From Streptococcus oralis ATCC 35037 (GTDB lineage: Bacteria; Bacillota; Bacilli; Lactobacillales; Streptococcaceae), in NCBI RefSeq assembly GCF_900637025.1, contig NZ_LR134336.1:1008001-1072000 (forward strand): a DNA stretch of 64,000 nt. The letters run 5' to 3'. Below are positions 9,363-18,827 of this stretch, one piece after another. The position numbers were made by a program, and so were the translations under genes. Position 1 is the stretch's first letter. Every line of letters starts with the position of its first letter. A model generated the notes under the pieces. It was not told the DNA's origin. It was given only the letters and a program-made list of their open reading frames with translations, and ran no database searches.

Positions 9363-10478
9363 TTGATTTATTTGGACAATGCTGCTACAACTCCTATGTC
9401 AGCAGTAGCTATTTCTGAAATGACCAAGGTCATGCAAGAAACTCATGGTAATCCTTCTAGTATTCATAGTCATGGTCGGCAGGCTGGCAAACTCTTGCGA
9501 GAAGCTCGTCAAGACTTAGCCCACTTACTAGGAACCAAACCTCAACATATCTTTTTTACATCTGGCGGTACAGAAAGTAACAATACAGCCATTATCGGCT
9601 ATTGTCTCCGTCATCAAGAACGTGGAAAACATATCATTACTACAGCTATTGAACACCATTCTGTGCTTGAGACTATCGATTATCTGGTTCAACATTTTGG
9701 TTTTGAAGCAACTATCATCCAACCAGTAAATCAAGAAATAACTGCCCAGCAAATTCAAGAAGCCTTACGTGACGATACCATCCTCGTTTCCACCATGTAT
9801 GCTAATAATGAAACAGGTAGCCTCTTACCTATCGCTGAGATTGGACTTATTTTAAAAGATCATCCTGCTGCTTATCATGTAGATGCTGTTCAAGCTATCG
9901 GAAAAATTCCTATCCATCCCGAGGAATTAGGAATTGATTTCCTCAGCGCTTCTGCCCACAAATTCCATGGACCAAAAGGAGTGGGCTTTCTTTACGCATC
10001 TACTGGAGACTTTGATTCCTATCTTCACGGTGGGGACCAAGAACAAAAAAAACGGGCTGGAACAGAAAATCTCGCTGCCATTGTAGGCATGGTCGCTGCT
10101 CTCAAAGAGGATTTAAATGACCAAGTTGAGCATTACCAAAAACTAAGCGCACTTAAATCTACTTTTTTAGAAGAAATTGCAGGTCTCGACTACTATCTCA
10201 ATGAAAGCAATCACCAACTACCTTATGTTGTCAACATTGGCTTTCCTGGTCAAAAAAATGATTTGCTCTTGCTACGGTTAGACCTTGAAGGAATTTCAAT
10301 TTCTACCGGTTCAGCTTGTACTGCTGGTATTGTGCAAACCAGTCATGTGCTTGAAGCATTTTATGGACCAAATTCACATCGTTTGAAAGAATCTGTCCGT
10401 ATCAGTCTCTCTCCTCTTAACACTGAGGTTGAACTGAAACAACTCGCACAAACCTTAAAAAATATTATTGGAGATTAA
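9363..10478 (+). CDS. Cysteine desulfurase, NifS/IscS family
   Basis: 371 residues from a TTG start with an AAGGTG site 5 nt upstream; the mature-family N-terminus IYLDNAATTPM follows at once, which fixes the start. PLP enzyme that removes sulfur from cysteine. The PLP lysine is in SASAHKFHGPKG (about 198-209), and the catalytic cysteine is in GSACTAG (about 320). The short streptococcal IscS-like group often supplies sulfur for tRNA thiolation rather than the SUF system. It lies 9 nt after prs and just before two small genes of unknown function. Confidence 0.95.
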   Translation: MIYLDNAATTPMSAVAISEMTKVMQETHGNPSSIHSHGRQAGKLLREARQDLAHLLGTKPQHIFFTSGGTESNNTAIIGYCLRHQERGKHIITTAIEHHSVLETIDYLVQHFGFEATIIQPVNQEITAQQIQEALRDDTILVSTMYANNETGSLLPIAEIGLILKDHPAAYHVDAVQAIGKIPIHPEELGIDFLSASAHKFHGPKGVGFLYASTGDFDSYLHGGDQEQKKRAGTENLAAIVGMVAALKEDLNDQVEHYQKLSALKSTFLEEIAGLDYYLNESNHQLPYVVNIGFPGQKNDLLLLRLDLEGISISTGSACTAGIVQTSHVLEAFYGPNSHRLKESVRISLSPLNTEVELKQLAQTLKNIIGD

Positions 10479-10482
10479 TCTA

Positions 10483-10830
10483 ATGGCATTCGAAAAAACC
10501 ATTAAACTACAAAACTGCCGCTACGACTACACACTTAGCCCAACTGTCAAAAAATTTACATTAAAAGACAATACTTTCTTTGAAACAAAGGTAGGAAACT
10601 ACGAACTAACTCGTCTACTTGAAAAAGTACCTAACAGTGGTGAAGGTTTCAAACTAAAAATCATCATCAATAAAGACCTTACAGGTGCTAAACTCAACAT
10701 CACTGACAAGTCTGGCCTTCGTTTGGTCAATATCTTTAAATCAGAAGACCACCACATTCATCAGGAAAAATTCTACTTCCTCATGGACAGCCTTGTAGAA
10801 CGCGGTATCTTCACTAAAGAAGAAAGATAA
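10483..10830 (+). CDS. DUF1831 family protein
   Basis: 115 residues from the ATG at 10483 (MAFEKTIKLQN), just after the desulfurase stop; a longer reading from an upstream TTG would overlap that gene. The sequence matches what I remember of DUF1831, a small alpha/beta protein found in lactic acid bacteria next to cysteine desulfurase genes. No catalytic motif or membrane segment is visible. The linkage suggests a helper role in sulfur transfer, which is inference only. Confidence 0.8.
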   Translation: MAFEKTIKLQNCRYDYTLSPTVKKFTLKDNTFFETKVGNYELTRLLEKVPNSGEGFKLKIIINKDLTGAKLNITDKSGLRLVNIFKSEDHHIHQEKFYFLMDSLVERGIFTKEER

Positions 10831-10836
10831 TTGACT

Positions 10837-11052
10837 ATGTATCGACTTACCTATCAAGATAACTATCACGTAGAACGTACACTTGAATATAAGGATTACG
10901 AAGAGCTCATGTTATCTCTATCTGGCTGTGTGACCCTACCTGATACTCTCCTAATCAGCTCCTTAACGCTGAATGATAAGGTGATTTATCAAGGATTGGT
11001 TGGCGATCTCTACCGTTTTCTATCGCAAGCTCATTTTTCAGATAAAAACTAA
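10837..11052 (+). CDS. DUF4649 family small protein
   Basis: 71 residues from ATG (MYRLTYQDNYHV); a TTG 6 nt earlier would add two residues. The ATG is 9 nt after an AGAAAGA site inside the end of the previous gene. It is a small soluble protein recognised as the streptococcal DUF4649 family, function unknown. It is last in the prs-desulfurase run, and its stop codon lies in the left arm of the operon terminator. Confidence 0.75.
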   Translation: MYRLTYQDNYHVERTLEYKDYEELMLSLSGCVTLPDTLLISSLTLNDKVIYQGLVGDLYRFLSQAHFSDKN

Positions 11053-11071
11053 GAAATTTCTTAGTTTTTTC
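11044..11071 (+). terminator. Terminator of the prs-desulfurase operon
   Basis: AAAACTAAGAAA and TTTCTTAGTTTT form a near-perfect stem ending in a T run. Confidence 0.85.
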
Positions 11072-11077
11072 TTGTTT

Positions 11078-11109
11078 TTGTTGATTTTTTCACAATGTTT
11101 CTATAAAAT
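11078..11109 (+). promoter_or_regulatory. rex promoter with overlapping Rex operator
   Basis: The -35 TTGATT (11081-11086) and -10 TAAAAT (11104-11109) are 17 nt apart. The 18 nt at 11078-11095 fit the Rex consensus TTGTGAA-N4-TTCACAA at 12 of 14 fixed positions, with the right half perfect, and cover the -35. This suggests negative autoregulation by Rex in response to NADH/NAD. Confidence 0.65.
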
Positions 11110-11134
11110 AGAAGAATAGAAAGGTTGTGATTTT

Positions 11135-11776
11135 GTGAAAGATAAACAGTCTGCTATTCCAAAAGCAACAGCAAAAAGACTCTCTCTCTACTATCGAATT
11201 TTTAAGAGATTTCATGCAGAAAAAATCGAACGTGCCAACTCCAAGCAAATTGCAGAGGCTATCGGTATCGATTCTGCGACCGTTCGTCGGGATTTTTCCT
11301 ATTTTGGTGAACTAGGTCGTCGTGGTTTTGGTTACGATGTCAAAAAATTGATGAATTTTTTTGCTGATCTCCTAAATGATAACTCCATTACTAATGTTAT
11401 GTTGGTTGGGATTGGAAATATGGGCCATGCCCTTCTCCACTACCGCTTCCACGAGCGTAACAAGATGAAAATTATCATGGCCTTTGACCTAGATGACCAT
11501 CCAGAAGTTGGAAGCCAAACACCTGATGGAATTCCAATCTATGGTATCTCACAGATTAAAGAAAAAATCAAAGAAGCAGATGTCAAAACTGCTATCCTAA
11601 CAGTTCCAAGTGTTAAATCACAAGAAGTTGCCAATCTTTTGGTTGATGCAGGTATAAAAGGTATTCTCAGTTTTTCCCCTGTTCACCTTCACCTTCCAAA
11701 AGATGTGGTTGTTCAGTATGTTGATTTGACAAGCGAACTCCAAACCCTCCTCTATTTTATGCGTAAAGAGGATTAG
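11135..11776 (+). CDS. rex: Redox-sensing transcriptional repressor Rex
   Basis: 213 residues, GTG start with an AGAAAGGTTG site. The N-terminal winged helix (about 1-80, with [21 protein letters not shown]) binds DNA, and the C-terminal Rossmann domain carries the nucleotide loop [11 protein letters not shown] (about 90-100). High NADH releases Rex from fermentation and alcohol-dehydrogenase genes. A likely Rex site sits in its own promoter. The amidotransferase gene follows after 15 nt and is probably cotranscribed. Confidence 0.97.
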   Translation: MKDKQSAIPKATAKRLSLYYRIFKRFHAEKIERANSKQIAEAIGIDSATVRRDFSYFGELGRRGFGYDVKKLMNFFADLLNDNSITNVMLVGIGNMGHALLHYRFHERNKMKIIMAFDLDDHPEVGSQTPDGIPIYGISQIKEKIKEADVKTAILTVPSVKSQEVANLLVDAGIKGILSFSPVHLHLPKDVVVQYVDLTSELQTLLYFMRKED

Positions 11777-11791
11777 AAAGCGAAAGCATGT

Positions 11792-12481
11792 ATGAAAAAA
11801 CCAGTTATTGGGATTACAGGAAATGAAAAAGCTCATCCAGATGATGACATCATGATGAGCTATGCAGCAAAAGGCTTTGTTGAAGGAGTCAAGGACGCTG
11901 GCGGAATTCCAATCATCCTACCGATTGGTGATCAAGAAATGGCTGCCTATTACATCAGTATCATTGATAAGCTCATCCTAACGGGGGGGCAAAATGTTGA
12001 TCCAAAATACTATGGTGAACCAAAAGCTATTGATAGTGATGACTACCATCTTCAAAGAGATATTTTTGAACTAGCACTTATCAAAGAAGCGATTAAGCAA
12101 AAGAAACCAATTTTCTCTGTTTGTAGGGGTACTCAACTTTTCAATGTCGCTATGGGAGGCACGCTACACCAAGATATCGAGGATCATTGGCAGGACTGTT
12201 CAGCCGAATACACGACCCAACGCCTCGTAACGGAACCTGATACCATTCTACGAGAAATCTATGGAGAAATCTCTCACATCAACTCCTTCCATCACCAGAG
12301 TATTAAAGATCTAGCTTCAAATCTTAAGGTTGTAGCACATGATCCTAAAGATGGAATCATTGAGGCTGTGACAACTACGGACGGCTTTCCTTATCTTGGT
12401 GTTCAATGGCATCCTGAATTTCTCTTTGAAAACCGCCCCAAAGATAAAACGCTATTTGACTATGTTGTTAATGAACTCTAA
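11792..12481 (+). CDS. Class I glutamine amidotransferase-like hydrolase (PuuD family)
   Basis: 229 residues. The nucleophile elbow [15 protein letters not shown] (Cys about 110) and the partner motif GVQWHPEF (His about 203) identify a class I amidotransferase fold of the gamma-glutamyl-GABA hydrolase (PuuD) group. It probably cleaves a gamma-glutamyl amide; the substrate is unknown. It follows rex by 15 nt. Its stop codon overlaps that of the converging radC gene, leaving no room for a terminator between them. Confidence 0.88.
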   Translation: MKKPVIGITGNEKAHPDDDIMMSYAAKGFVEGVKDAGGIPIILPIGDQEMAAYYISIIDKLILTGGQNVDPKYYGEPKAIDSDDYHLQRDIFELALIKEAIKQKKPIFSVCRGTQLFNVAMGGTLHQDIEDHWQDCSAEYTTQRLVTEPDTILREIYGEISHINSFHHQSIKDLASNLKVVAHDPKDGIIEAVTTTDGFPYLGVQWHPEFLFENRPKDKTLFDYVVNEL

Positions 12482-13158
12482 ATCAGGTCCGTCTTTTCAC
12501 GGTAACTAAAGTAATCCGAGTGCGAGACAATCAGATGGTCCAAGAAAACAATTCCCATCAGTTCGCAGGCTTCCTTGACTAGTTTAGTGACATGGTCGTC
12601 GTTTCGACTTGGAGATACAGCACCGGATGGATGATTGTGAACGAGAATCACTGAGGTAGCCATATGCTTCAATGCATAGTGAAGAATTTCCCGTGGTTCA
12701 GCGATGCTGCGTGTCGCAGATCCGATAAAAATAGTTTGCTGATGAATGATTTGATTTTGAGTATTGAGATAGAGCGCCACTAGGTGCTCTTGTTTTTTGT
12801 CGCCAAGTTCCTGTTGCATTTTCTTGGCTAGCTTTTGACTGCTGAGAATACTTTCCATCTCAAGGGTTTCATGTTTGTGAATACGATGTCCCAGTTCAAT
12901 CACCGCTTGTAATTCAATGGCCTTAATCCGTCCAATACCAGACAAACTCTGCAATTCCTGCAGGGTCATTTTTTTCAGATCAGTTAGACTGGTCAAACTA
13001 TTCAAGACTTTCTGAGCGATTTCAAAAACATTGGCCTGACGCGTTCCCGTTCTGAGCAGAATAGCTAGTAATTCTTGATTGCTCAGCGCCTCTACTCCTT
13101 CTTTAACTAGTCTTTCTCTAGGCAAGAGTGAATCTTCTTGGAATGAAATGCTGTACAT
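12478..13158 (-). CDS. radC: RadC family JAB/MPN-domain protein
   Basis: 226 residues. N-terminal helix-hairpin-helix ([10 protein letters not shown]) followed by a JAMM metal-binding domain with VHNHPSG and the distal S-x-x-D-D residues. Despite the name it has no proven DNA-repair role; in pneumococcus it is a late competence gene. The ATG at 13158 has a GGAGGA site. Upstream in-frame starts near 13173 are ruled out because transcription from the competence box would begin at about that point. Confidence 0.93.
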   Translation of the reverse strand: MYSISFQEDSLLPRERLVKEGVEALSNQELLAILLRTGTRQANVFEIAQKVLNSLTSLTDLKKMTLQELQSLSGIGRIKAIELQAVIELGHRIHKHETLEMESILSSQKLAKKMQQELGDKKQEHLVALYLNTQNQIIHQQTIFIGSATRSIAEPREILHYALKHMATSVILVHNHPSGAVSPSRNDDHVTKLVKEACELMGIVFLDHLIVSHSDYFSYREKTDLI

Positions 13159-13178
13159 AAAAATCCTCCTCACTTTAT

Positions 13179-13186
13179 TATTCGTG
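13179..13186 (-). promoter_or_regulatory. ComX (sigma-X) competence box of radC
   Basis: The minus strand reads CACGAATA, one base off the consensus TACGAATA, with a T-rich stretch further upstream as in other late competence promoters. radC is a known late com gene in pneumococcus. Confidence 0.75.
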
Positions 13187-13200
13187 AGAAGGATGGAAAA

Positions 13201-15492
13201 TTAGATTTTTTTCTCAATTGGAGCTACACTGGCTAAGAGTTTTTTCAGCCCCACTTCTGGGAAATTGATTTTCAACTCCTGAGTATCACCGCTACCAGAG
13301 ACTTCCAGAACAGTTCCCTCTCCCCACTTCTTGTGGAGAGCAATATCCCCAATAGACCAGTTGGTATCGCTTGAATCTTTTTTATTTCCGGCTGCTAACT
13401 GTCCAAACGGAAGACCACTTGACTGGATAGAGCTTGGTGCAGCATTCCGTTTCCGTTCTTGAAGGGCCTGAGCTAGGCTCATACCTTGACCAAAGGCCAC
13501 TCCACCACTGCTATAAGATGCCTTAAAGCTAGTATTCGCCGGACGAGCCAAGCCTTGATATTCAATCAAGTCCGAACTAATTTCATTGATAAAACGAGTT
13601 GGACGATTGTAGTTGGTACGCCCAAAAAGCAAGCGAGAGTTAGCATTGGTCAGATAAAGGATCTTTTCTGCGCGTGTAATACCGACATAGGCCAAACGGC
13701 GTTCTTCTTCCAGTTCATCAGGATCCTCAGCTGCACGGCTAAGTGGAAAGACATTTTCCTCCATCCCAATGATAAAGACAACTGGGAACTCAAGTCCCTT
13801 AGCTGCGTGCAAGGTCATCAAGGTCACTTCCGATGTTTCCTGACTACCAGAGTCCGTATCCGCAATCAGGGCAAGGTCATTCAAGAAACGACTGAGTTTG
13901 TCCAAACCTGTTTCCTCTTCTTGACTATCAGGATTGTCGTCAAAATTCTTGGTAACAGATAGAAATTCCTCGATATTTTCAACCCGAGCCTTGCTTTCTA
14001 AGGTCGCTTGGGCATTGAGAATATCGATATAACCTGTTTTTTCTAGAACAGCCTCAACCAGCTCGGTGATAGTTAATTGATCCAGTTTTTCTCGCAAATC
14101 CAAAATCATATTGGCAAAGTCCCAAATTGACTGTGCTGCCTTCCCCTTGATTCCTGATAACATGATATTGGCTGAAGCATCCAGCATAGACATGTCTTGC
14201 ATATTAGCAAAGCCGCGAATTTTCTCAACGGTTCCTGGGCCAATTCCGCGTTTAGGCTCGTTGATAATGCGCTCAAAACTGATATTATCACTCAAATTGG
14301 CAATGAGGTTAAGATAAGCGATAATATCACGGATTTCCTTACGGCTGTAGAACTTGGTTCCTCCAACCATAGTATAAGGAATATTGGACTTGAGCAAGGC
14401 TTCCTCAATGGTACGGGATTGTGCATTAGTCCGATAAAGAACTGCAAAATCCTTATGAAGGAAGTTTTGACTGCGACCAAGTTCATCAATGGTTTTGGCT
14501 ACAAAAACAGCCTCATCTTGTTCGTCATTTGCACGATAGTAAATAATCTGTTCCCCATCAGGATTCTGGGTCCAGAGATTCTTAGGACGACGATTTTTAT
14601 TGTTTTTGATGACGTCATTGGCGGCTTGGAGAATGGTTTTGGTTGAACGGTAATTTTCTTCTAACAAAACAACCTTGGCGTTAGGATAATCTTTCTCAAA
14701 ATCCAAGATATTCTGCATATCAGCCCCACGCCAACCGTAGATAGACTGGTCCGCATCACCGACCACGCAGATGTTTTTAAAGCGTGAAGCCAAGAGTTTG
14801 ACCAATTGGTACTGGGCATGGTTGGTATCTTGGTACTCATCAACGTGAATGTACTGGAACTTCTGCTGATAGTAGGTCAAGACGTCAGGATTTTGATCAA
14901 AGAGACGCAGGGTCAGCATAATCAAATCATCAAAGTCAACGGACTCAGACTGACGAAGCTCCTTTTGATAGGCCGTATAACACTGAGCAACGATTTGCGT
15001 ATACATATCACCAGCCTGGGTAGCATAAGCCACATCATCAATCAAGTCATTCTTAGCATTGGAAATAGTCCCTAAAATGCTCCGTTCATTCCATTTTTTA
15101 GGATCCAAGTTCAACTGCTTGAGAATGCGTTTCATGAGAGTTCGTTGCTCACCTGGATCTACAATAGTGAAATTTCGATTATAGCCAATATGATCCGCAT
15201 CACGACGTAGAATACGAACACACATGGAGTGAAAGGTCGCAATCAGACAGTCCTGAGTAGCTGGATTGAGGCCATAGGCACGCTCCTTCATCTCACGCGC
15301 CGCCTTATTGGTAAAGGTAATGGCCAAGATATTCCAAGGATTGACCATCTTTTCATCAATCAAATAAGCAATACGGTGGGTCAAAACTCGGGTCTTCCCA
15401 GAACCAGCACCAGCCATGATCAATAATGGACCTTCTGTTGTTTGCACCGCCTCGGCTTGACGGTCATTCATTCCATTCAATAATGCGTTCAT
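13201..15492 (-). CDS. pcrA: ATP-dependent DNA helicase PcrA (UvrD/Rep family)
   Basis: 763 residues, superfamily 1A helicase. Motif I is [14 protein letters not shown] (about 28-41), motif II DEYQDTN (about 219-225), motif [17 protein letters not shown], motif [15 protein letters not shown] and motif [14 protein letters not shown]. Its C-terminus carries the short conserved domain after a flexible Ser/Gly-rich linker (about 640-700). It unwinds DNA in repair and plasmid replication and removes RecA filaments. It ends 43 nt before the radC start. Confidence 0.97.
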   Translation of the reverse strand: MNALLNGMNDRQAEAVQTTEGPLLIMAGAGSGKTRVLTHRIAYLIDEKMVNPWNILAITFTNKAAREMKERAYGLNPATQDCLIATFHSMCVRILRRDADHIGYNRNFTIVDPGEQRTLMKRILKQLNLDPKKWNERSILGTISNAKNDLIDDVAYATQAGDMYTQIVAQCYTAYQKELRQSESVDFDDLIMLTLRLFDQNPDVLTYYQQKFQYIHVDEYQDTNHAQYQLVKLLASRFKNICVVGDADQSIYGWRGADMQNILDFEKDYPNAKVVLLEENYRSTKTILQAANDVIKNNKNRRPKNLWTQNPDGEQIIYYRANDEQDEAVFVAKTIDELGRSQNFLHKDFAVLYRTNAQSRTIEEALLKSNIPYTMVGGTKFYSRKEIRDIIAYLNLIANLSDNISFERIINEPKRGIGPGTVEKIRGFANMQDMSMLDASANIMLSGIKGKAAQSIWDFANMILDLREKLDQLTITELVEAVLEKTGYIDILNAQATLESKARVENIEEFLSVTKNFDDNPDSQEEETGLDKLSRFLNDLALIADTDSGSQETSEVTLMTLHAAKGLEFPVVFIIGMEENVFPLSRAAEDPDELEEERRLAYVGITRAEKILYLTNANSRLLFGRTNYNRPTRFINEISSDLIEYQGLARPANTSFKASYSSGGVAFGQGMSLAQALQERKRNAAPSSIQSSGLPFGQLAAGNKKDSSDTNWSIGDIALHKKWGEGTVLEVSGSGDTQELKINFPEVGLKKLLASVAPIEKKI

Positions 15493-15619
15493 TTTCTCTT
15501 CCTTACTCTTGAAGTCAATATTTCTATTATATCAGAAATCAGGGAAAATATCTTTACCTAGACTGATTGCTTGTAGAAGACACCTCTCTCATCAGCTAAA
15601 GACAACTCCCATATCTAGA

Positions 15620-15654
15620 CAAGAAAATGAGCTTGGAAAGCTTTTCCAAACTCA
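15620..15654 (-). terminator. Terminator of fhs
   Basis: On the minus strand TGAGTTTGGAAA and TTTCCAAGCTCA form a stem with one mismatch, followed by TTTTC. The rest of the 183-nt gap holds the pcrA promoter (TATAAT box about 15525-15532). Confidence 0.75.
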
Positions 15655-15675
15655 TTTTAATTCAATTACAATATA

Positions 15676-17346
15676 CTAGAACAAACCTAGAACAGTTCCG
15701 TCGCTTTCAACATCCATGTTGAGAGCTGCTGGTCGTTTTGGAAGACCTGGCATGGTCATGACATCACCTGTTAAGGCAACGATGAAGCCCGCACCTAATT
15801 TTGGTACCAATTCACGAATGGTAATTTCAAAGTTTTCTGGAGCTCCAAGTGCACTTGGGTTGTCAGAGAAACTGTACTGAGTTTTCGCCATACAGATTGG
15901 CAATTTGTCCCAACCATTCTGAACGATTTGAGCAATTTGCGTTTGAGCTTTCTTCTCAAAGTTCACTTTGCTACCACGATAGATCTCTGTAACAATCTTT
16001 TCAATCTTTTCTTGGACAGAAAGGTCATTGTCATAAAGACGTGTGTAGTTGGCTGGATTTTCAGAGATTGTCTTGACAAGCGTTTCAGCAAGTGCTACAC
16101 CACCTTCTGCCCCATCAGCCCAGACACTTGCTAGTTCAACTGGCACATCAATAGAAGCACAAAGTTCTTTCAAGGCTGCAATTTCAGCTTCTGTATCAGT
16201 GACAAATTCATTAATCGCAACAACTGCTGGAATACCAAACTTACGAATATTTTCAACGTGGCGTTTCAAGTTAGCAAAGCCTGCACGAACTGCTTCTACA
16301 TTTTCCTCTGTCAAAGCATCTTTAGCTACACCACCATTCATCTTAAGGGCACGAAGGGTTGCAACGATGACAACAGCATCTGGAGATGTTGGCAAGTTTG
16401 GTGTCTTGATATCAAGGAATTTCTCAGCACCAAGGTCTGCACCAAAACCAGCTTCAGTAACAGTATAATCCGCCAAGCGAAGGGCTGTGCTTGTTGCCAA
16501 AACAGAGTTACATCCGTGAGCGATATTGGCAAATGGACCACCATGTACAAAGGCAGGTGTACCGTAAATTGTCTGAACCAAGTTCGGTTTGATAGCATCT
16601 TTCAAAATCAATGCTAAAGCTCCCTCAACCTGTAAATCACCAACAGTAACTGGTGTACGGTCATAGCGATAGCCAATAACGATGCTAGCCAAGCGCTTTT
16701 TCAAATCTTCAATATCCGTAGCCAAGCAAAGAATGGCCATGATTTCTGAAGCAACTGTAATATCAAAGCCATCCTCACGAGGAATACCATTTAGAGGCCC
16801 ACCAAGCCCAACAGTCACATGACGAAGGGCACGGTCATTCAAGTCCACAACACGTTTCCAAAGAATACGACGTTGGTCGATTCCCAGCTCATTTCCTTGG
16901 TGTAAGTGGTTGTCAATCAAGGCAGAAAGAGCGTTGTTAGCAGTTGTAATGGCATGCATATCCCCGGTAAAGTGAAGGTTGATGTCCTCCATTGGCAACA
17001 CTTGGGCATAACCACCACCGGCTGCACCACCCTTAATCCCCATTACTGGGCCAAGAGACGGTTCGCGAATAGCAATCATGGTTTTCTTGCCAATCTTGTT
17101 CAAGGCGTCTGCCAGACCAATGGTAATAGTTGATTTTCCTTCACCTGCAGGTGTTGGATTGATGGCAGTAACCAAGATCAATTTACCAACTGGATTGCTC
17201 TCAACTGCACGAATTTTGTCAAAGCTGAGCTTAGCCTTGTACTTTCCATACAATTCCAAATCATCGTAAGAAATGCCCAATTTCTCAACAACATCAACGA
17301 TTGGCTTCAACTCAATACTCTGTGCGATTTCAATATCTGTTTTCAT
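15676..17346 (-). CDS. fhs: Formate-tetrahydrofolate ligase
   Basis: 556 residues, the standard length. It makes 10-formyl-THF from formate, ATP and THF for purine synthesis and initiator-tRNA formylation. The P-loop [14 protein letters not shown] (about 65-78), the [22 protein letters not shown] region and the C-terminal [15 protein letters not shown] block are all intact. A TGTTATAAT -10 box at 17380-17388 and a likely PurR site further upstream fit purine-linked control. The gene stands alone. Confidence 0.97.
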   Translation of the reverse strand: MKTDIEIAQSIELKPIVDVVEKLGISYDDLELYGKYKAKLSFDKIRAVESNPVGKLILVTAINPTPAGEGKSTITIGLADALNKIGKKTMIAIREPSLGPVMGIKGGAAGGGYAQVLPMEDINLHFTGDMHAITTANNALSALIDNHLHQGNELGIDQRRILWKRVVDLNDRALRHVTVGLGGPLNGIPREDGFDITVASEIMAILCLATDIEDLKKRLASIVIGYRYDRTPVTVGDLQVEGALALILKDAIKPNLVQTIYGTPAFVHGGPFANIAHGCNSVLATSTALRLADYTVTEAGFGADLGAEKFLDIKTPNLPTSPDAVVIVATLRALKMNGGVAKDALTEENVEAVRAGFANLKRHVENIRKFGIPAVVAINEFVTDTEAEIAALKELCASIDVPVELASVWADGAEGGVALAETLVKTISENPANYTRLYDNDLSVQEKIEKIVTEIYRGSKVNFEKKAQTQIAQIVQNGWDKLPICMAKTQYSFSDNPSALGAPENFEITIRELVPKLGAGFIVALTGDVMTMPGLPKRPAALNMDVESDGTVLGLF

Positions 17347-17379
17347 TCAAAACTCCTCTAACCTCTAATGTGATAATTC

Positions 17380-17388
17380 ATTATAACA
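17380..17388 (-). promoter_or_regulatory. Extended -10 promoter of fhs
   Basis: The minus strand reads TGTTATAAT about 34 nt before the fhs ATG, which has a GAGGAG site. Confidence 0.65.
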
Positions 17389-17422
17389 CAAAACAAGATT
17401 TTTAACATCCATAAACTCTCTA

Positions 17423-17435
17423 AACGTTCGTAAAT
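17423..17435 (-). promoter_or_regulatory. Candidate PurR box upstream of fhs
   Basis: The minus strand reads ATTTACGAACGTT, 11 of 13 against the lactococcal/streptococcal PurBox AWWWCCGAACWWT, centred about 56 nt before the predicted start. fhs is a known PurR-regulon member in Lactococcus lactis. Confidence 0.45.
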
Positions 17436-17485
17436 ATCCTGAATTTCAAGATTTTTAGGGCTCTTTTAAAAATTTTATATGGCTT

Positions 17486-17502
17486 TATAGTTATAAACTA
17501 TA
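17486..17502. repeat. Small palindrome between fhs and coaB
   Basis: TATAGTT-ATA-AACTATA is a perfect 7-bp inverted repeat in the 228-nt divergent region. It could be an operator or a chance AT palindrome; no regulator is recognised. Confidence 0.35.
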
Positions 17503-17539
17503 GTGTAGCTTTGTTTTAGCAAAATTTTATCGCTTTCAT

Positions 17540-17568
17540 TTTACTTACTGTTTATTTTTGTGTACAAT
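17540..17568 (+). promoter_or_regulatory. coaB promoter, placed for a leaderless mRNA
   Basis: A TTTACT -35 (17540-17545) is 17 nt from the -10 TACAAT (17563-17568), then AGTGCT, then the ATG at 17575. Transcription should start at the A of the ATG, and no Shine-Dalgarno sequence is present. Confidence 0.65.
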
Positions 17569-17574
17569 AGTGCT

Positions 17575-18264
17575 ATGAAAATTTTAGTCACATCGGGCGG
17601 TACCAGTGAAGCTATTGATAGTGTCCGCTCTATTACTAACCATTCTACAGGTCGTTTAGGGAAAATCATCACAGAAACCTTGCTTGCTGCGGGGCATGAA
17701 GTTTGTTTGATAACGACAAAACGAGCTCTGAAGCCAGAAGCTCATCCCAACCTAAGCATTCGAGAAATTGATAATACCAACGACCTTCTAGTTGGGATGC
17801 AAGAACTTGTTAAGGAATATCAGGTCTTAATCCACTCAATGGCTGTGTCCGACTATACTCCTGTTTATATGACGGGGCTTGAGGAGGTACAGGCTAGCCC
17901 TAATTTAGAAGAATTTTTAAGCAAGCAGAATCATCAAGCTAAGATTTCTTCAACTGATGAAGTTCAGGTTTTGTTCCTTAAAAAGACTCCAAAAATCATC
18001 TCTCTGGTCAAAGAATGGAATCCTGCCATTCATCTGATTGGCTTTAAACTGCTGGTTGATGTCTCTGAGGATTATCTCATTGAGATCGCACGAAAGAGTC
18101 TTATCAAGAACCAAGCGGACTTAATCATCGCTAATGACCTGACTCAAATCTCAGCAAATCAGCATCGCGCAATCTTTGTTGAGAATGATCATCTTCAAAC
18201 CGTTCAAACCAAAGAGGAAATAGCAAACCTCCTTCTTGAAAAAATTCAAGCTTACGACTCATAG
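17575..18264 (+). CDS. coaB: Phosphopantothenate-cysteine ligase (stand-alone CoaB)
   Basis: 229 residues. Joins cysteine to 4'-phosphopantothenate in CoA synthesis. The N-terminus holds the nucleotide-binding GGTSEAIDSVRSITNHSTG (about 8-26), a core CoaB signature. Most bacteria fuse CoaB to CoaC; streptococci encode them separately, and here coaC follows after 11 nt. The ATG at 17575 lies 6 nt after the -10 box without a ribosome site, so the mRNA is predicted leaderless; a GTG 15 nt earlier lies upstream of the expected transcript start. Confidence 0.95.
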   Translation: MKILVTSGGTSEAIDSVRSITNHSTGRLGKIITETLLAAGHEVCLITTKRALKPEAHPNLSIREIDNTNDLLVGMQELVKEYQVLIHSMAVSDYTPVYMTGLEEVQASPNLEEFLSKQNHQAKISSTDEVQVLFLKKTPKIISLVKEWNPAIHLIGFKLLVDVSEDYLIEIARKSLIKNQADLIIANDLTQISANQHRAIFVENDHLQTVQTKEEIANLLLEKIQAYDS

Positions 18265-18275
18265 AAAGGAAAGCC

Positions 18276-18827
18276 ATGGCAAATATTCTCATCGCAGTGA
18301 CAGGTTCCATAGCCTCCTATAAAACAGCTGATTTAGTCAGTTCTTTGAAAAAACAAGGCCATGATGTCACTGTCATAATGACTGAGGCAGCGAGAGAGTT
18401 TATCCAACCGTTGACACTACAGGTCCTCTCTCAAAATCCTGTCCACCTTGATGTCATGAAGGAACCTTATCCTGATCAAGTCAATCATATCGAACTAGGC
18501 AAAAGGACCGACCTTTTTATTGTAGCCCCAGCTACTGCTAATACCATCGCAAAGTTAGCCCATGGATTTGCTGATAACATGGTGACAAGTACAGCACTTG
18601 CCCTACCAATTCACATCCCTAAACTCTTAGCTCCAGCAATGAACACAAAAATGTATGACCATCCGGCAACTCAGGCTAATCTAAAAACATTAGAGACCTA
18701 TGGTTATCAGATTATCTCTCCAAAAGAATCTCTACTAGCCTGTGGCGATCACGGCAAAGGCGCCCTAGCTGACCTGAATACTATTTTAGAAAGAATAAAG
18801 GAAACCCTCAATGAACAAACGCTCTAA
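18276..18827 (+). CDS. coaC: Phosphopantothenoylcysteine decarboxylase
   Basis: 183 residues, flavin-containing decarboxylase that makes 4'-phosphopantetheine. Visible: TGSIASYKTADLV (about 8-20), the FMN/substrate block APATANTIAKLAHG, the substrate loop PAMNTKMYDHP and the active-site Cys in LACGDHGKG. It follows coaB with an AGAAAGGAAAG site and overlaps panT by 17 nt, so all three are one operon for CoA supply. Confidence 0.96.
   Translation: MANILIAVTGSIASYKTADLVSSLKKQGHDVTVIMTEAAREFIQPLTLQVLSQNPVHLDVMKEPYPDQVNHIELGKRTDLFIVAPATANTIAKLAHGFADNMVTSTALALPIHIPKLLAPAMNTKMYDHPATQANLKTLETYGYQIISPKESLLACGDHGKGALADLNTILERIKETLNEQTL

Noticed and set aside
13486..13962. Plus-strand ORF of 158 codons
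   Set aside because: Antisense to pcrA, whose protein motifs are intact; composition looks like a codon-bias shadow.
16049..16468. Plus-strand ORF of 139 codons opposite fhs
   Set aside because: Ser/Ala/Thr-rich antisense shadow of a conserved gene; no ribosome site.
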